Shown here: positions 34,641-44,010 of the stretch, piece after piece
Layout of the letters: every line of letters begins with the position of its first letter
Numbering within the stretch: position 1 is the stretch's first letter
Origin: Streptomyces meridianus
Lineage (GTDB): Bacteria; Actinomycetota; Actinomycetes; Streptomycetales; Streptomycetaceae
Reading direction: 5' to 3'
Assembly: GCF_023703325.1 (NCBI RefSeq)
Contig: NZ_JAMQGM010000011.1
Coordinates: 1-64,000, forward strand
Length of the DNA: 64,000 nt
Position numbers and translations under genes: made by a program
The notes under the pieces: model-generated
What the model saw: the letters and a program-made list of their open reading frames with translations, nothing else
Told to the model about the DNA's origin: nothing
Databases searched by the model: none

Positions 34641-35840
34641 GTGGACACCGATGAACCGGTCGACCTGACCTCCCTGGGTGAGGACTTCGTCCGCAATCCC
34701 TATCCGGTCTACGCCGCACTCCGGAAGCGCGGCCCGGTGCACCGGGTCAGGATCCCCGACTGCCCCGAGGCCTGGCTCGTCGTCGGATACGACGCGGCGC
34801 GCGCCGCCTTCGCCGACCCGCGGCTGTCCAAGGACTGGCGCAACGCCTCCCCGGAACTCGGCCTGGTGAACGTGGCCGCCGGATCGCACATGCTCAACTC
34901 GGACCCGCCCCGGCACGAGCGCCTCCGCAAGCTCGTCGCCAAGGAGTTCACCTCGCGGCGCGTCGACAAACTGCAACCCCAGGTCCAGGCGATCACCGAC
35001 GAACTCCTCGACGCCATGCTCGCCCGGCCGGACGGCCGAGCGGACCTTGTCGACGCGCTCTCCTTCCCGCTGCCGATGTCCGTCATCTGCGAGCTGCTGG
35101 GAGTCCCCTTCCTCGACCGGGAGTCCTTCCGGACCTGGCCGAACGAGGCCGTGGGCGCCCAGGACCCGGCCCGGCGCAAGGCCGCCGCAGAAGCCGCATC
35201 CCGCTACCTCGCCCAGCTGCTCGAGGACAAGCGCAGGCGCCCCGGCGACGACCTGCTGAGTGCCCTGATCCGCACCACCGACGAGGACGGCGACCGGCTC
35301 TCCACCGACGAACTCATGGGCACGGTCTGGCTGCTGCTCGTCGCCGGGCACGAGACCACCGTCAACCTCATCTCCAACGGCGTCCTCGCCCTGCTCACCC
35401 ATCCCGGCCAACTGGACGCCCTGCGTGCGGACATGAGCCTGCTGCCGTCCGCGGTGGAGGAGATGCTGCGCTGGGAGGGCCCTGTCGAGACCCCGACCTA
35501 CCGCTTCACCACCGCCCCCGTCGAGATCGGGGGCACGGTGATTCCCGGGGACGGCAGGCTGGTACTGATGGCCATGGCCGACGCCGACCGCGACCCCGCC
35601 CGCTTCCCGGAACCTGACCGGTTCGACATCCGGCGCAATGCCCAGGGCCACATCGCCTTCGGCCACGGCATCCACTACTGCCTCGGTGCGCCGCTCGCCC
35701 GGCTCGAGGCCGGAGTCGCCATCGGAACCCTCCTCGGTCGCTGTCCCGAACTGCGGCTCGACGCCCACCCCGCGGCCCTCACCTGGCGTCCCGGCATGCT
35801 CATCCGGGGCCCGCAGTCCCTGCCGGTGCGCTTCGGTTAG
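34641..35840 (+). CDS. Cytochrome P450
   Basis: A 399-aa soluble bacterial P450. The I-helix is LLLVAGHETT (about residue 236), the ExxR motif is EEMLRW (about 273) and the haem-ligand loop is FGHGIHYCLGAPLAR with Cys near 353. It resembles the CYP107/CYP105 groups. GTG at 34641 follows GGAAGGGG. No ferredoxin or ferredoxin reductase gene is adjacent. It follows the MerR gene by 52 nt in the same direction and may be cotranscribed. Confidence 0.93.
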   Translation: MDTDEPVDLTSLGEDFVRNPYPVYAALRKRGPVHRVRIPDCPEAWLVVGYDAARAAFADPRLSKDWRNASPELGLVNVAAGSHMLNSDPPRHERLRKLVAKEFTSRRVDKLQPQVQAITDELLDAMLARPDGRADLVDALSFPLPMSVICELLGVPFLDRESFRTWPNEAVGAQDPARRKAAAEAASRYLAQLLEDKRRRPGDDLLSALIRTTDEDGDRLSTDELMGTVWLLLVAGHETTVNLISNGVLALLTHPGQLDALRADMSLLPSAVEEMLRWEGPVETPTYRFTTAPVEIGGTVIPGDGRLVLMAMADADRDPARFPEPDRFDIRRNAQGHIAFGHGIHYCLGAPLARLEAGVAIGTLLGRCPELRLDAHPAALTWRPGMLIRGPQSLPVRFG

Positions 35841-35922
35841 GCAGGCCTGGGAAGGCGACGGTCCGGGTTCCGTACCGGGCAAACCCGTTGCATGCCCGGG
35901 TCCGGTGGCGGACAGTGGCCGG

Positions 35923-36681
35923 GTGGAGCAGCTCGGGAAGATCGTCCCGCTCGTCGACGACGTGCTGGGACCTGAGGTCATCGGCATGTACCTGCACGGG
36001 TCCTCCGTACTGGGCGGCCTGAGACCGGCCAGCGACGTGGATGTGCTCGTCGTGGCGCGTCGGAGCATGGACGAGCAGGAACGACGGGCGCTCGTCGGGT
36101 CGTTGCTCGCGACGTCGGGGTCCGTCAACGGTGCCCGGCCCGTCGAGCTCACCGTGGTGACCCGGCGCGAGGTGTGCCCGTGGCGGTACCCCCCGGTCGG
36201 CGACTTCCTGTACGGCGAGTGGCTGCGCGGGGAATTCGAGGCAGGAGTCGTGCCGCAGCCGGTGCCCATGCCGGATCTGGCCGTGGGGATCACGTCGGTG
36301 CTGGCCGGTGACCGTCCGCTGGCCGGCCCGCCACCGGCGCAGGTCCTCGCCCCCGTCCCGCAGACCGACCTGGTCCGCGCAAGCCTGGCCGGTGTCCCCG
36401 GCCTGCTCGACGACCTCGACGGCGACACCCGCAACGTCCTGCTGACCCTTGCTCGCATCTGGTGCACGCTCGCCACGGCTGAGATCAGGACGAAGGACGC
36501 CGCGGCCGACTGGGCCCTGGCCCGCCTGCCCGCCGAGCACCGCCCGGTCCTGGCCCATGCCAGGGAGCTCTACCTGCGCTGCCGGTACTCCGAGGAGAGC
36601 TGGAGCGCCGCGTTGAGGGAACAGGTGCGTCCTCACGCGGACGCCGTGCTCGCCCGGATCGACCGGTTGTCGCGCCGCTGA
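35923..36681 (+). CDS. Aminoglycoside nucleotidyltransferase-like protein (AadA family)
   Basis: About 252 aa. The nucleotidyltransferase core is MYLHGSSVLGGLRPASDVDVLVV, giving the GSx(8-9)SDxDxL metal site. The C-terminal part (DTRNVLLTLARIWCTLATAEI) is the helical domain seen in ANT(3'')/ANT(9) enzymes. It may modify spectinomycin-like aminocyclitols or be a housekeeping relative. GTG at 35923 is chosen by alignment of the core; GTG at 35905 is an alternative and no good ribosome site favours either. Confidence 0.8.
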   Translation: MEQLGKIVPLVDDVLGPEVIGMYLHGSSVLGGLRPASDVDVLVVARRSMDEQERRALVGSLLATSGSVNGARPVELTVVTRREVCPWRYPPVGDFLYGEWLRGEFEAGVVPQPVPMPDLAVGITSVLAGDRPLAGPPPAQVLAPVPQTDLVRASLAGVPGLLDDLDGDTRNVLLTLARIWCTLATAEIRTKDAAADWALARLPAEHRPVLAHARELYLRCRYSEESWSAALREQVRPHADAVLARIDRLSRR

Positions 36682-36828
36682 GCTCCGCAGCCGACGGAGT
36701 CGGTCCGATGACGGCATGCAGGCGTGTCCGGTGAACTCGTCCTGCCCCGGGTGAGTCGGCGCATCAGCCGCCCGGCGGCCGCCTCCGATGGGGTGGTCTC
36801 GAGGTCCCGGGGGGGGCGCCGATGCGCT

Positions 36829-37785
36829 TCAGCCGGTCGGGGCCGCCAACAGATCGGACGGGTCGGTGTTGGCCCCGCAGAGCACCACGCAGACCCGCTC
36901 GCCGGTTGCCGGCTCGTAGGCGCCGGAGGTGATCGCGGCCATCGCGGTGCCGGCCGCGTGCTCGACAACGAGACGCCGCTCGTTCCACAGCGTCTGCCGT
37001 GCCGCGACGACGGCCTCGTCGCTGACGAGTACCGAGCGCACATCGCCGTCGCGGGCCAGCTCCAGGGCGGTCGGGGAAGCCCGCCGGGCGCCGAGCGAAT
37101 CGGCCGCCACGGACTGCACCGGGACGTCCACCACCTGCCCGGCCCCGATCGCCGCGTTCAGCGCCCGGCAGTTCTGCGGCTCCACTGCCACGATCCGCAC
37201 CCCCAGGTGGGCGGCGGCCGCCGCACACCCGGCGAACAGACCGCCCCCGCCGACCGCGACGACCACCGTGTCCACCTCGGGCATCCGGTGGTGGATCTCG
37301 GTCATCAGCGTGCCGGCCCCGGCCGCGATCAGCGGATGGTCGTAGGCGTGCGAGGAGAGGGCACCGGTCTGCCGCGCGAACCGTTGGGAGGCCTCGAGAG
37401 CCTCGGCATACTCCTGCCCGGCCTGGTGCACCACCGCTCCCCGGGCGCGCAGCGCCGCGACCTTCACCGCGGGCGCGGTCTCCGGTACGAACACGTTGGC
37501 CGGGACGCCGTACCGGGCCGCCGCCCAGGCACAGGCCAGCCCGGCGTTGCCGCCCGAGGCGATCACGATCCCGGCCGCGGGCAGGGTGCCGGCTTCCCGG
37601 TGCGCCGCAGTGAAGTTGGCCGCCCCGCGCGCCTTGAAGGACCCGGTGTGCTGGAGGAACTCCAGGGCGAGCCGGACCTCGGCCCCGGTGCTCGCGGGTC
37701 CGGCCGGCGTGAGGACGACGGGGCGGGTGTGCCCGGCGATGCGGTCGCCCGCAGCCTTCACGTCTTCGTGCTGGATCACGGCCAT
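36829..37785 (-). CDS. Threonine/serine dehydratase-like PLP enzyme
   Basis: A 318-aa fold-type II PLP enzyme. The Schiff-base Lys is in GSFKARGA (about residue 51), with SGGNAG near 78 and the phosphate loop VGGGGLFAG near 175. It lacks the regulatory ACT domain of biosynthetic IlvA, so it is probably catabolic or a serine/threonine racemase-like relative. ATG at 37785 is chosen because upstream codons are low-complexity and a ribosome site is poor at both. It lies just downstream of a transposase remnant. Confidence 0.82.
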   Translation of the reverse strand: MAVIQHEDVKAAGDRIAGHTRPVVLTPAGPASTGAEVRLALEFLQHTGSFKARGAANFTAAHREAGTLPAAGIVIASGGNAGLACAWAAARYGVPANVFVPETAPAVKVAALRARGAVVHQAGQEYAEALEASQRFARQTGALSSHAYDHPLIAAGAGTLMTEIHHRMPEVDTVVVAVGGGGLFAGCAAAAAHLGVRIVAVEPQNCRALNAAIGAGQVVDVPVQSVAADSLGARRASPTALELARDGDVRSVLVSDEAVVAARQTLWNERRLVVEHAAGTAMAAITSGAYEPATGERVCVVLCGANTDPSDLLAAPTG

Positions 37786-37899
37786 GCGGGTGGGCCCCCT
37801 GGGTCTCGACGTCCGGCCGGACGGAGACGGGGCGCCGTACGCCGGCGGCCCGTCCGGCACGCTGGGCGCCCACCACTCTAGGGTTCTCCCATACGCACG

Positions 37900-38015
37900 G
37901 TGCCGCCGGTGCCTCGGCGATCCGGTCCAGCGGCAGCACCGTGCCGTCCAGGATCACGAACGCCTTCCCGGCGGCGACGCGTGCGGCGTCCCGGAAGTCG
38001 GGAGCCCGGAGTTCA
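37900..38015 (-). pseudogene. Remnant of an IS5/IS4-type DDE transposase
   Basis: On the minus strand one frame reads ...PDFRDAARVAAGKAFVILDG followed by TVLPLDRIAEAP. This closely resembles the first-Asp region of IS5-family transposases (AFVILDGTLLPIDRIA, recalled from the family). Nothing homologous continues on either side. It is a fragment of about 40 codons between the dehydratase-like gene and the membrane-anchored protein gene. Confidence 0.5.
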
Positions 38016-38023
38016 CCCGCGGT

Positions 38024-38611
38024 TCACGGGGTGGCGGTGGACACCACATACACCGTCGGGTGCGAGGGATTCCCGAGATCGACGGCGATCCGGTGGTCCG
38101 GCTGGGGGTCGGGCTGCGGGTGCGCCGTTCCGGCCCACCGGGAGCCGGAGCCGATGTTCCAGCCGACCACGGCGGCGTTCCGTTCGGTGACGGCCTGCCG
38201 GTCCTTGCGCAGGTCGGACCGGCTGGTCCCGATGTTGTGCAGGAAGGTGTCGAGGCCCTCGTCGGTCGTCGTGAACTGCACGTAGAGCCGGCTGACCTTC
38301 CACGTGTTCGTCTCGTAGAAGGCGACGTTCTTCGAGTAGCGCGGTATCGGCACGTCGTAGATGCGGCGCTGGACGCGGGAGGGCCAGTCGGCGGTGAGCC
38401 CGGTGGCCGCGGCCTTGCGGGCCTTGTCCTTTCCGCTGTCACGGCTCTGCTGAGCGGAGACCACGAGGTAGCCGGTCGGGATCCCGATGAGGAGTACGAC
38501 GACGAGCAGGGTGACCAGACGCCGCCGGGTGGTCGTGGTGCTGCCCGGCTGGGGGGCGCCCGGTGGCGGGGCCTGGTGCGGCACCGAGGGGCGCGGATCG
38601 GCCGACGTCAT
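38024..38611 (-). CDS. Membrane-anchored protein of unknown function
   Basis: A 195-aa protein. A Pro-rich cytoplasmic start (residues 1-30) is followed by one transmembrane helix (LVTLLVVVLLIGIPTGYLVV, about 33-52). An extracytoplasmic domain of about 140 aa follows, containing YETNTWKVSRLYVQFTT and ending VYVVSTATP. Type II topology is expected. I do not recognise the family. The ATG overlaps the ROK gene stop (ATGA), with GGAGG 6 nt upstream. Confidence 0.75.
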   Translation of the reverse strand: MTSADPRPSVPHQAPPPGAPQPGSTTTTRRRLVTLLVVVLLIGIPTGYLVVSAQQSRDSGKDKARKAAATGLTADWPSRVQRRIYDVPIPRYSKNVAFYETNTWKVSRLYVQFTTTDEGLDTFLHNIGTSRSDLRKDRQAVTERNAAVVGWNIGSGSRWAGTAHPQPDPQPDHRIAVDLGNPSHPTVYVVSTATP

Positions 38612-39750
38612 GCAAGTCCTCCAGCGGACGACTCGGAGGCCGCCCGTGCGTAGCGTTCGTGGCGCTCGACACGCCTGCGGTTGGCACGGCGGAAGCGCCG
38701 GGCGATCAGCCGTGCGAGGTCGGCGGCTCCGACCAGCCCGGCCTCGTTGCCGAGCTGCGCTTTGACGATCCGCGCCTCCGGCCGGTAGCCGCGGCCCGTG
38801 AGATGGCGGCGGAAGGCGTCGCGGGCGGGGCCGAGCAGCAGGTCGTCGGCCGCGCTGACGCCGCCTCCGACGACGAAGCAGGCCGGGTCGAGGGCGGCGG
38901 CGAGGTTGGCGATGCCCACCCCGAGCCACTGGCCGATGTCCTGGAGGAGTTCGATGCACATGGCATCGCCCTGGCGGGCCAGCTCGGTGATGAGGGGGCC
39001 GGTGATGTCGGGGATGTGCCCGCCGACCCGTTCGATGATCCCGTAGGCGACGGGCGAGTCGGCGGCAGCCAGTTCGCGCGCCTCGCGGACCAGGGCGTTG
39101 CCCGAGCTGTACTGCTCCCAGCAGCCGCGGTTGCCGCAGGGGCAGCGGTGTCCGCCCGGGACGACCTGCATGTGGCCGAACTCGCCGGCCACCCCGTAGC
39201 GGCCGCGCTTGACCTGGCCGTCCTCCAGGATGGCGCCGCCGATGCCGGTGCCGAGGGTGATCATGACGAGATGGTCCTGGCCGCGGCCCGCCCCGAAGCG
39301 CCACTCGGCCCAGGCGGCGGTGTTGGCGTCGTTGTCGACCATGACCGGTACGGCGAGGCGGGCGGCGAGCGCGTCGCGCAGCGGCTCGTCGCGCCAGGAC
39401 AGGTGCGGTGCGAACAGGACGCGGGAGCGGTTGGCGTCGACCCAGCCGGCGGCGCCGATGCCCACGGCGTGCACGTCGTGCCGGTCGGAGAGGTCGAGGA
39501 CGAGCTCGACGATGGTGTCCTCGACGACCTTGGGGCTCTTCGACTTGTCGGGGGTCTCGCTGCGCATGCGTTCCAGGATGTTGCCGTCGGCGTCGACGAC
39601 CCCGGCGGCGACCTTCGTGCCGCCGATGTCGATGCCGACCGTGGGCACCCGGGGCGCGGCGAGATGGGAGCGGCGCTCCCTGGAACCGATGGTGCGCAGC
39701 ACGGTGGCGCGGGCCGTTCCGCGTGACGCCTGCTCGCGGAAGGTGCTCAT
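38608..39750 (-). CDS. ROK-family sugar kinase (glucokinase-like)
   Basis: A 380-aa ROK protein without an N-terminal DNA-binding domain, so a kinase rather than an NagC/XylR regulator. The phosphate-1 motif VGIDIGGTKVAAGVVD lies near residue 37, the catalytic Asp is in VMVDNDANTAAW, the ROK signature GTGIGGAILEDG is followed by the zinc motif HRCPCGNRGCWEQYSSG. It lies 246 nt downstream of the sugar ABC transporter ATPase and probably phosphorylates the imported sugar or a derivative. The 246-nt gap shows no gene. Confidence 0.9.
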   Translation of the reverse strand: MSTFREQASRGTARATVLRTIGSRERRSHLAAPRVPTVGIDIGGTKVAAGVVDADGNILERMRSETPDKSKSPKVVEDTIVELVLDLSDRHDVHAVGIGAAGWVDANRSRVLFAPHLSWRDEPLRDALAARLAVPVMVDNDANTAAWAEWRFGAGRGQDHLVMITLGTGIGGAILEDGQVKRGRYGVAGEFGHMQVVPGGHRCPCGNRGCWEQYSSGNALVREARELAAADSPVAYGIIERVGGHIPDITGPLITELARQGDAMCIELLQDIGQWLGVGIANLAAALDPACFVVGGGVSAADDLLLGPARDAFRRHLTGRGYRPEARIVKAQLGNEAGLVGAADLARLIARRFRRANRRRVERHERYARAASESSAGGLA

Positions 39751-39996
39751 CGGTCCGCCTCGCGGCCCTGAGCGGCGCGGAGGGCCGCCGGGGTTCCGGG
39801 CCTGCGGCCGTGGCGGTCGCTGCGGGTGCGTGCTGGCAAGAGTCGTCGTCCCTGCGGAGTCTGGGGCGGCGGGCCGCCCGGGCTGGCACGGTTCTGGGCG
39901 GGTTGGTCCCGCCGTGCGATTGTGCCTCACCGGCGCGGGGCGGCGCATGGTGGCAGGGCGGCCCCGGACCCGGCCGGGCCGGATCCGGGACACGGG

Positions 39997-40809
39997 TCAG
40001 TCCCCGGCGACGTCCTCTGCGAGGTGCTCCGGCACGGGCGCCCGCTCGAGCTCGTGGCTGAGCTGCTCGAGCTCGCTGCCCCCCGACATCTGGCGGGTGA
40101 GCTCGTCGAGGGTGATGCCGTCCTTGGCGTGGCTGCCTGCCATGGCACCGCGCTTGAGGAGGACGAAGCGGTCCCCGACCAGGTACGCGTGGTGCGGGTT
40201 GTGGGTGATGAGGACCACGCCGAGGCCGGCGTCACGGGCCGCCGCGACGTACTTCAGGACGACTCCGGACTGCTTGACGCCCAGGGCGGCCGTCGGCTCG
40301 TCGAGCACGAGCACCCTGGCGCCGAAGTGGACGGCACGGGCGATGGCCACGCACTGCCGCTCGCCGCCGGAGAGGGTGCCGATCGGCTGGTCGACGTCCC
40401 GGAGGTCGATACCCATCCGCAGCAGCGCGGAGCGGGTCGTCTCCCGCATCGTCGCGACGTCGAGGCGCCGGAAGGGGCCCGCGCCCTTGCGGGGTTCCGA
40501 GCCGAGGAAGAAGTTCCGCCAGACCGGCATGAGGGGGACGACGGCCAGGTCCTGGTAGACCGTGGCGATGCCGCGGTCCAGGGCCTCGCGGGGTGAGGAG
40601 AGCACGGTCTCCTCACCCTCCACGGAGAGGACGCCGGCGTCGTGCCGGTGCAGACCGGCAATGATCTTGATCAGGGTGGACTTGCCGGCGCCGTTGTCAC
40701 CGAGGACGCAGGTGATCTCCCCGGCGTGGACCTCCAGGGACACGTCGTCGAGTGCCCGGACGTTGCCGTAGGACTTGCTGACCGCGGTCAGCTCGACCAG
40801 TGCGCTCAC
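39997..40809 (-). CDS. Sugar ABC transporter ATP-binding protein
   Basis: A 270-aa single-domain ATPase of the carbohydrate-uptake-2 (ribose/fructose/inositol) type. Walker A is GDNGAGKST (about residue 38), Q-loop VYQDLA, signature LSGGERQ and Walker B VLVLDEP. RbsA-like proteins usually have two such domains; one domain per chain is seen in the FrcA type. GTG start overlaps the permease stop (GTGA). Confidence 0.92.
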   Translation of the reverse strand: MSALVELTAVSKSYGNVRALDDVSLEVHAGEITCVLGDNGAGKSTLIKIIAGLHRHDAGVLSVEGEETVLSSPREALDRGIATVYQDLAVVPLMPVWRNFFLGSEPRKGAGPFRRLDVATMRETTRSALLRMGIDLRDVDQPIGTLSGGERQCVAIARAVHFGARVLVLDEPTAALGVKQSGVVLKYVAAARDAGLGVVLITHNPHHAYLVGDRFVLLKRGAMAGSHAKDGITLDELTRQMSGGSELEQLSHELERAPVPEHLAEDVAGD

Positions 40810-41903
40810 CGCGTCTCACCTGCCTGTTTCCGCGCCGTCGGGTCATCCTGCCGGGACTGCGCCGACGTGGCCTCCGCCCGTCTGCGCACCCAGGCGTTGA
40901 GCAGCGTGGCGAGCAGCAGCATGGCCCCCAGGAAGAACTTGAACCAGTCGGGGTCCCACTGGGCGTAGACGATTCCCTTGCTGGCCATGCCGAAGATGGC
41001 CGCCCCCACCGCCGAGCCGATCGCCGAGCCGTAGCCGCCGGTCATCAGGCAGCCGCCGATGACGGCCGCGATGATGTAGAGGAACTCGTTGCCGATGCCC
41101 TCCCCGGACTGCACGACGTCGTACGAGAAGAGCAGGTGCTGGCCGGAGACCCAGGCGCAGAACGCCACGGCCATGTACAGCCCGATCTTGGTCCGGGCGA
41201 CCGGGACTCCGACGGCCCGGGCCGCGGCCGCCCCGCCTCCGGCGGCGAAGATCCAGTTGCCCGTGCGGGTGCGCAGCAGCACCCAGGTCGCGAGGGCCAC
41301 GAGACCGGCCCACCACAGGACCGTGACCTTGATGGTGACGTCCCCCAAGGACATCTGTGAGGCGAAGAGACCGTGCGCGGAGGAGAAGCCCTCCATGTCA
41401 CCGATCGTCCGGGTGCTCACGCTGCCGCTGACCAGCTTGGTGAAGCCGAGGTTCAGGCCGGTCAGCATCAGGAAGGTGCCGAGCGTGATGATGAAGCTCG
41501 GAAGCCCGGTCCTGACCAGCATGAACCCGTTGAAGAACCCGATGGCGAGGGTGGCGAGCAGCGAGACCCCGACGCCGGCCCAGACGTTCGCCGTCATCTG
41601 GTAGCTGAACATCGACGAGATCAGCGCGGAGGACGTGACCATCACGCCGGTCGACAGGTCGAACTCGCCGCCGATCATCAGCAGGGCGACGGGCACCGCC
41701 ATGATCCCGATGGTCGACGAGGCGTAGAGGACCGTGCTGAGGCTGGACGCGCGGAGGAATCCCTCGGCCGCGAAGGCGAAGAAGACGAAGACGGCTGCGG
41801 CGCCCACCACGGCCCCGAGCTCGGGCCGGGCCAGGAGGCGGCGCGCGGTGGAACGCGACGCGGCCCCCATGCCGGCGGACAGCGTCGTGGCCGTGGCGGT
41901 CAT
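40806..41903 (-). CDS. Sugar ABC transporter permease
   Basis: A 365-aa permease of the BPD_transp_2 type with about nine or ten hydrophobic segments. [20 protein letters not shown] is the family's conserved DLS region, and [20 protein letters not shown] is the C-terminal glycine-rich block that contacts the ATPase. ATG overlaps the binding-protein stop (ATGA). Confidence 0.92.
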   Translation of the reverse strand: MTATATTLSAGMGAASRSTARRLLARPELGAVVGAAAVFVFFAFAAEGFLRASSLSTVLYASSTIGIMAVPVALLMIGGEFDLSTGVMVTSSALISSMFSYQMTANVWAGVGVSLLATLAIGFFNGFMLVRTGLPSFIITLGTFLMLTGLNLGFTKLVSGSVSTRTIGDMEGFSSAHGLFASQMSLGDVTIKVTVLWWAGLVALATWVLLRTRTGNWIFAAGGGAAAARAVGVPVARTKIGLYMAVAFCAWVSGQHLLFSYDVVQSGEGIGNEFLYIIAAVIGGCLMTGGYGSAIGSAVGAAIFGMASKGIVYAQWDPDWFKFFLGAMLLLATLLNAWVRRRAEATSAQSRQDDPTARKQAGETR

Positions 41904-42910
41904 CGAGTGCCACGCTCCGCGTACTTCTGCAGCGCCCCAGCGTCCTTGCCCGTGACGACCTGCGGACCGGTGAGGACCGGACGGCCGCCGCCGAGTACGT
42001 CGGCGTTGTACTTGTGGAGCCAGAGCAGGTCCACGGCCTCGTAGCCCTGCAGGTAGGGCTGCTGGTCGACGGCGAAGCCGAGGTCGCCGTCGCGCAGGGC
42101 CGAGGCGACCTTGGCGTTGAGGTCGAAGGTGTCGATCTCGGCCTTGCTGCCCGCCTGCTCCTTGGCCTTGACCGCGGTGGCGGCGAAGGGCGCGCCGAGG
42201 GTGACCACGGCGTCGATGTCCCTGTCGGCCTGCAGCTTCGCCTCGATGGCGGCCTGCACGTCGGGCATGTTGGTGCCCTCGACGTACAGGTTCTTCATAC
42301 TGCCGCCGAAGGTCTTGCGGGCGCCGTCGCAACGCTGTTCGTGGCCCACGTTGCCCTGCTCGTGCAGCACGCAGATCGCCTTCTTGCGGCCGCGCTTGTC
42401 GAGCTCCTGGCCGACGGCCTCACCGGCGATGGTCTCGTCCTGGCCGATGTGCGAGAGCGCGCCGAGCTTCTTCGACTCCTCCGAACCGGAGTTGACCGTG
42501 ATGACGGGAATGCCCGCCTTGACGGCCTTGCTGACGACGTCCTTCATGGCAGCGGGCTTGGCCAGGGAGACGATCAGCCCGTCGACCTTCTGGTCGATGG
42601 CGGTCTGCACCAGTTCGGCCTGCTCCTGCGCCTGGTCGTTCTGGCTGTAGAGGAACTTGACGTTGTCCTTGGCGGCGGCCTGCTCGGCACCGCGCTTGAC
42701 GATGTCCCAGAAGCTGTCCCCGTCGCCGGAGTGCGTCACCATGGCGAAGGTGTAGCGGGGGGTGTCCACCGCGGGCCGGCCGCCGGCCCCGTCGCTCGCC
42801 TGCTCCTCGGCACCCTTGCCGCCGGTGCTGCTGCACCCCGTGAGGGCGGCCGCGAACACCATGGCCAGCACCGCACCCGCCGCACGTATGCCTGTTCCTG
42901 CCCTTGCCAC
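41900..42910 (-). CDS. Sugar-binding lipoprotein of ABC transporter
   Basis: A 336-aa periplasmic-binding-protein-type lipoprotein. The signal peptide ends in the lipobox AALTGC, so Cys is acylated. The mature domain starts YTFAMVTHSGDGDSFWDIVKRGA and has a class I fold (DGLIVSLAKP, GIPVITVNSG, VVTLGAPFAA, GFAVDQQPYLQGYEAV), similar to ribose/inositol binding proteins. GTG at 42910 has GAGAGGGG about 9 nt upstream. It is the first gene of the transporter operon. The substrate is unproved; inositol or a rare sugar is favoured by the divergent dehydrogenase. Confidence 0.92.
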   Translation of the reverse strand: MARAGTGIRAAGAVLAMVFAAALTGCSSTGGKGAEEQASDGAGGRPAVDTPRYTFAMVTHSGDGDSFWDIVKRGAEQAAAKDNVKFLYSQNDQAQEQAELVQTAIDQKVDGLIVSLAKPAAMKDVVSKAVKAGIPVITVNSGSEESKKLGALSHIGQDETIAGEAVGQELDKRGRKKAICVLHEQGNVGHEQRCDGARKTFGGSMKNLYVEGTNMPDVQAAIEAKLQADRDIDAVVTLGAPFAATAVKAKEQAGSKAEIDTFDLNAKVASALRDGDLGFAVDQQPYLQGYEAVDLLWLHKYNADVLGGGRPVLTGPQVVTGKDAGALQKYAERGTR

Positions 42911-43144
42911 GATGACGTGCCCCTCTCGCTGCTGCTCCGTGCGGCCTGCCGGCTGTTTCTCGCGACCCTCGGTCACGAGTCGCCGCACAAGTATCCGCCA
43001 CCGGTCCGGCGGAGACACCCGGCGGGTCCGCCGGAGGCCCCCGGGAGTCTGGCCGTGACGACTGAGCACCGTCAATGCGCCGTCGCCGGAATTGGCCGGG
43101 AGTCGTCGCCGTGAGACCCGAACTCAGGGCCCGCGGCCGCCGGT

Positions 43145-43909
43145 TCACGGGCGCACGAGCAGTTGGAACTCGAAGGCGTAGCGCGACGCCCGGTAGAGGT
43201 GCGTGCCGAATTCGACGGCCCGTCCGGTGTCGTCGAAGGTGGTGCGTTCCATGGTCAGCAGCGGAGCGCCCCCCGGCTCGCCGAGCCGTTCGCCCTCGCC
43301 GGCCGTGGCCGCCCGCGCGCCGACGGACTGCCGGGCGCTGTGCAGGCCGATCCCGGACCGGCGCATCAGGCGGTAGAGGCCGGTCGCCTCCAGCTCTTCG
43401 GTGGTCATGTCGAGCAGGCCCGGCGGGAGGTGGTTGCGCAGGTGGGCCACCGGCTCGCCGTGAGCCAGGCGCAGGCGCTCGACCACGACGACGTCCGAAC
43501 CCTCGGCGATGCCGAGCCGTCCGGCGACCGACGCCGAGGCGGACTCGGTGGCGTGCCGCAGCACGCGGGTCGTGGGGCGCCGGCCCGCGGCCTCGAGGTC
43601 GTCGTACAGGCTGCTCAGTTCGAGTGGACGTCCGACCTGGCTGTGCACGACCTGGGTGCCGACGCCCCGGCGGCGCACCAGGAGCCCCTTGTCGACCAGC
43701 GACTGGATGGCCTGGCGGACGGTGGGCCGGGACAGCCCGATCCGGCGGGCCAGCTCGATCTCGTTGCCGAGCAGGCTTCCGGGGACCAGCCGGCCCTGTT
43801 CTATCGCCGCCTCGAACTGCTGGGACAGCTGGTGGTAGAGCGGAACCGGGCTGCTGCGGTCGACCCCGAGCCGGAGCGCCTCCGTCGGTTCTGCCTCACG
43901 TCTCGCCAC
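43145..43909 (-). CDS. GntR/HutC-family transcriptional regulator
   Basis: A 254-aa regulator with an N-terminal winged helix (LYHQLSQQFEAAIEQGRLVPG, ELARRIGLSRPTVRQAIQSLV) and a C-terminal UTRA ligand domain (about 95-250). It lies upstream of the sugar transporter operon, in the same direction, and divergent from the Gfo/Idh/MocA gene, so it probably represses both. Inositol-catabolic clusters of streptomycetes are known to have a GntR repressor in such a place. Confidence 0.9.
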   Translation of the reverse strand: MARREAEPTEALRLGVDRSSPVPLYHQLSQQFEAAIEQGRLVPGSLLGNEIELARRIGLSRPTVRQAIQSLVDKGLLVRRRGVGTQVVHSQVGRPLELSSLYDDLEAAGRRPTTRVLRHATESASASVAGRLGIAEGSDVVVVERLRLAHGEPVAHLRNHLPPGLLDMTTEELEATGLYRLMRRSGIGLHSARQSVGARAATAGEGERLGEPGGAPLLTMERTTFDDTGRAVEFGTHLYRASRYAFEFQLLVRP

Positions 43910-43960
43910 GCTCGCGAGCGTATCGGCAAGCCCGGTTGACGGGAAGTCGTGACGTTCGGT

Positions 43961-43972
43961 TGTCAGGACAAA
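43961..43972. promoter_or_regulatory. GntR-type operator candidate
   Basis: TTGTCAGGACAA, a perfect 5-bp-arm palindrome, lies in the 101-nt divergent interval and is followed 5 nt later by a half-site-like TTGACA. It sits where a repressor would block the dehydrogenase promoter. Confidence 0.5.
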
Positions 43973-44010
43973 GTGTTGACAGGGTGTGCGGCGCCCGCCA
44001 GGTTGGAGCC

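Noticed and set aside
42911..43144. Promoter TTGACG near 43075 for the sugar transporter operon
   Set aside because: The -35-like hexamer on the minus strand lacks a convincing -10 at 16-19 bp, so no promoter was called in this 234-nt gap.
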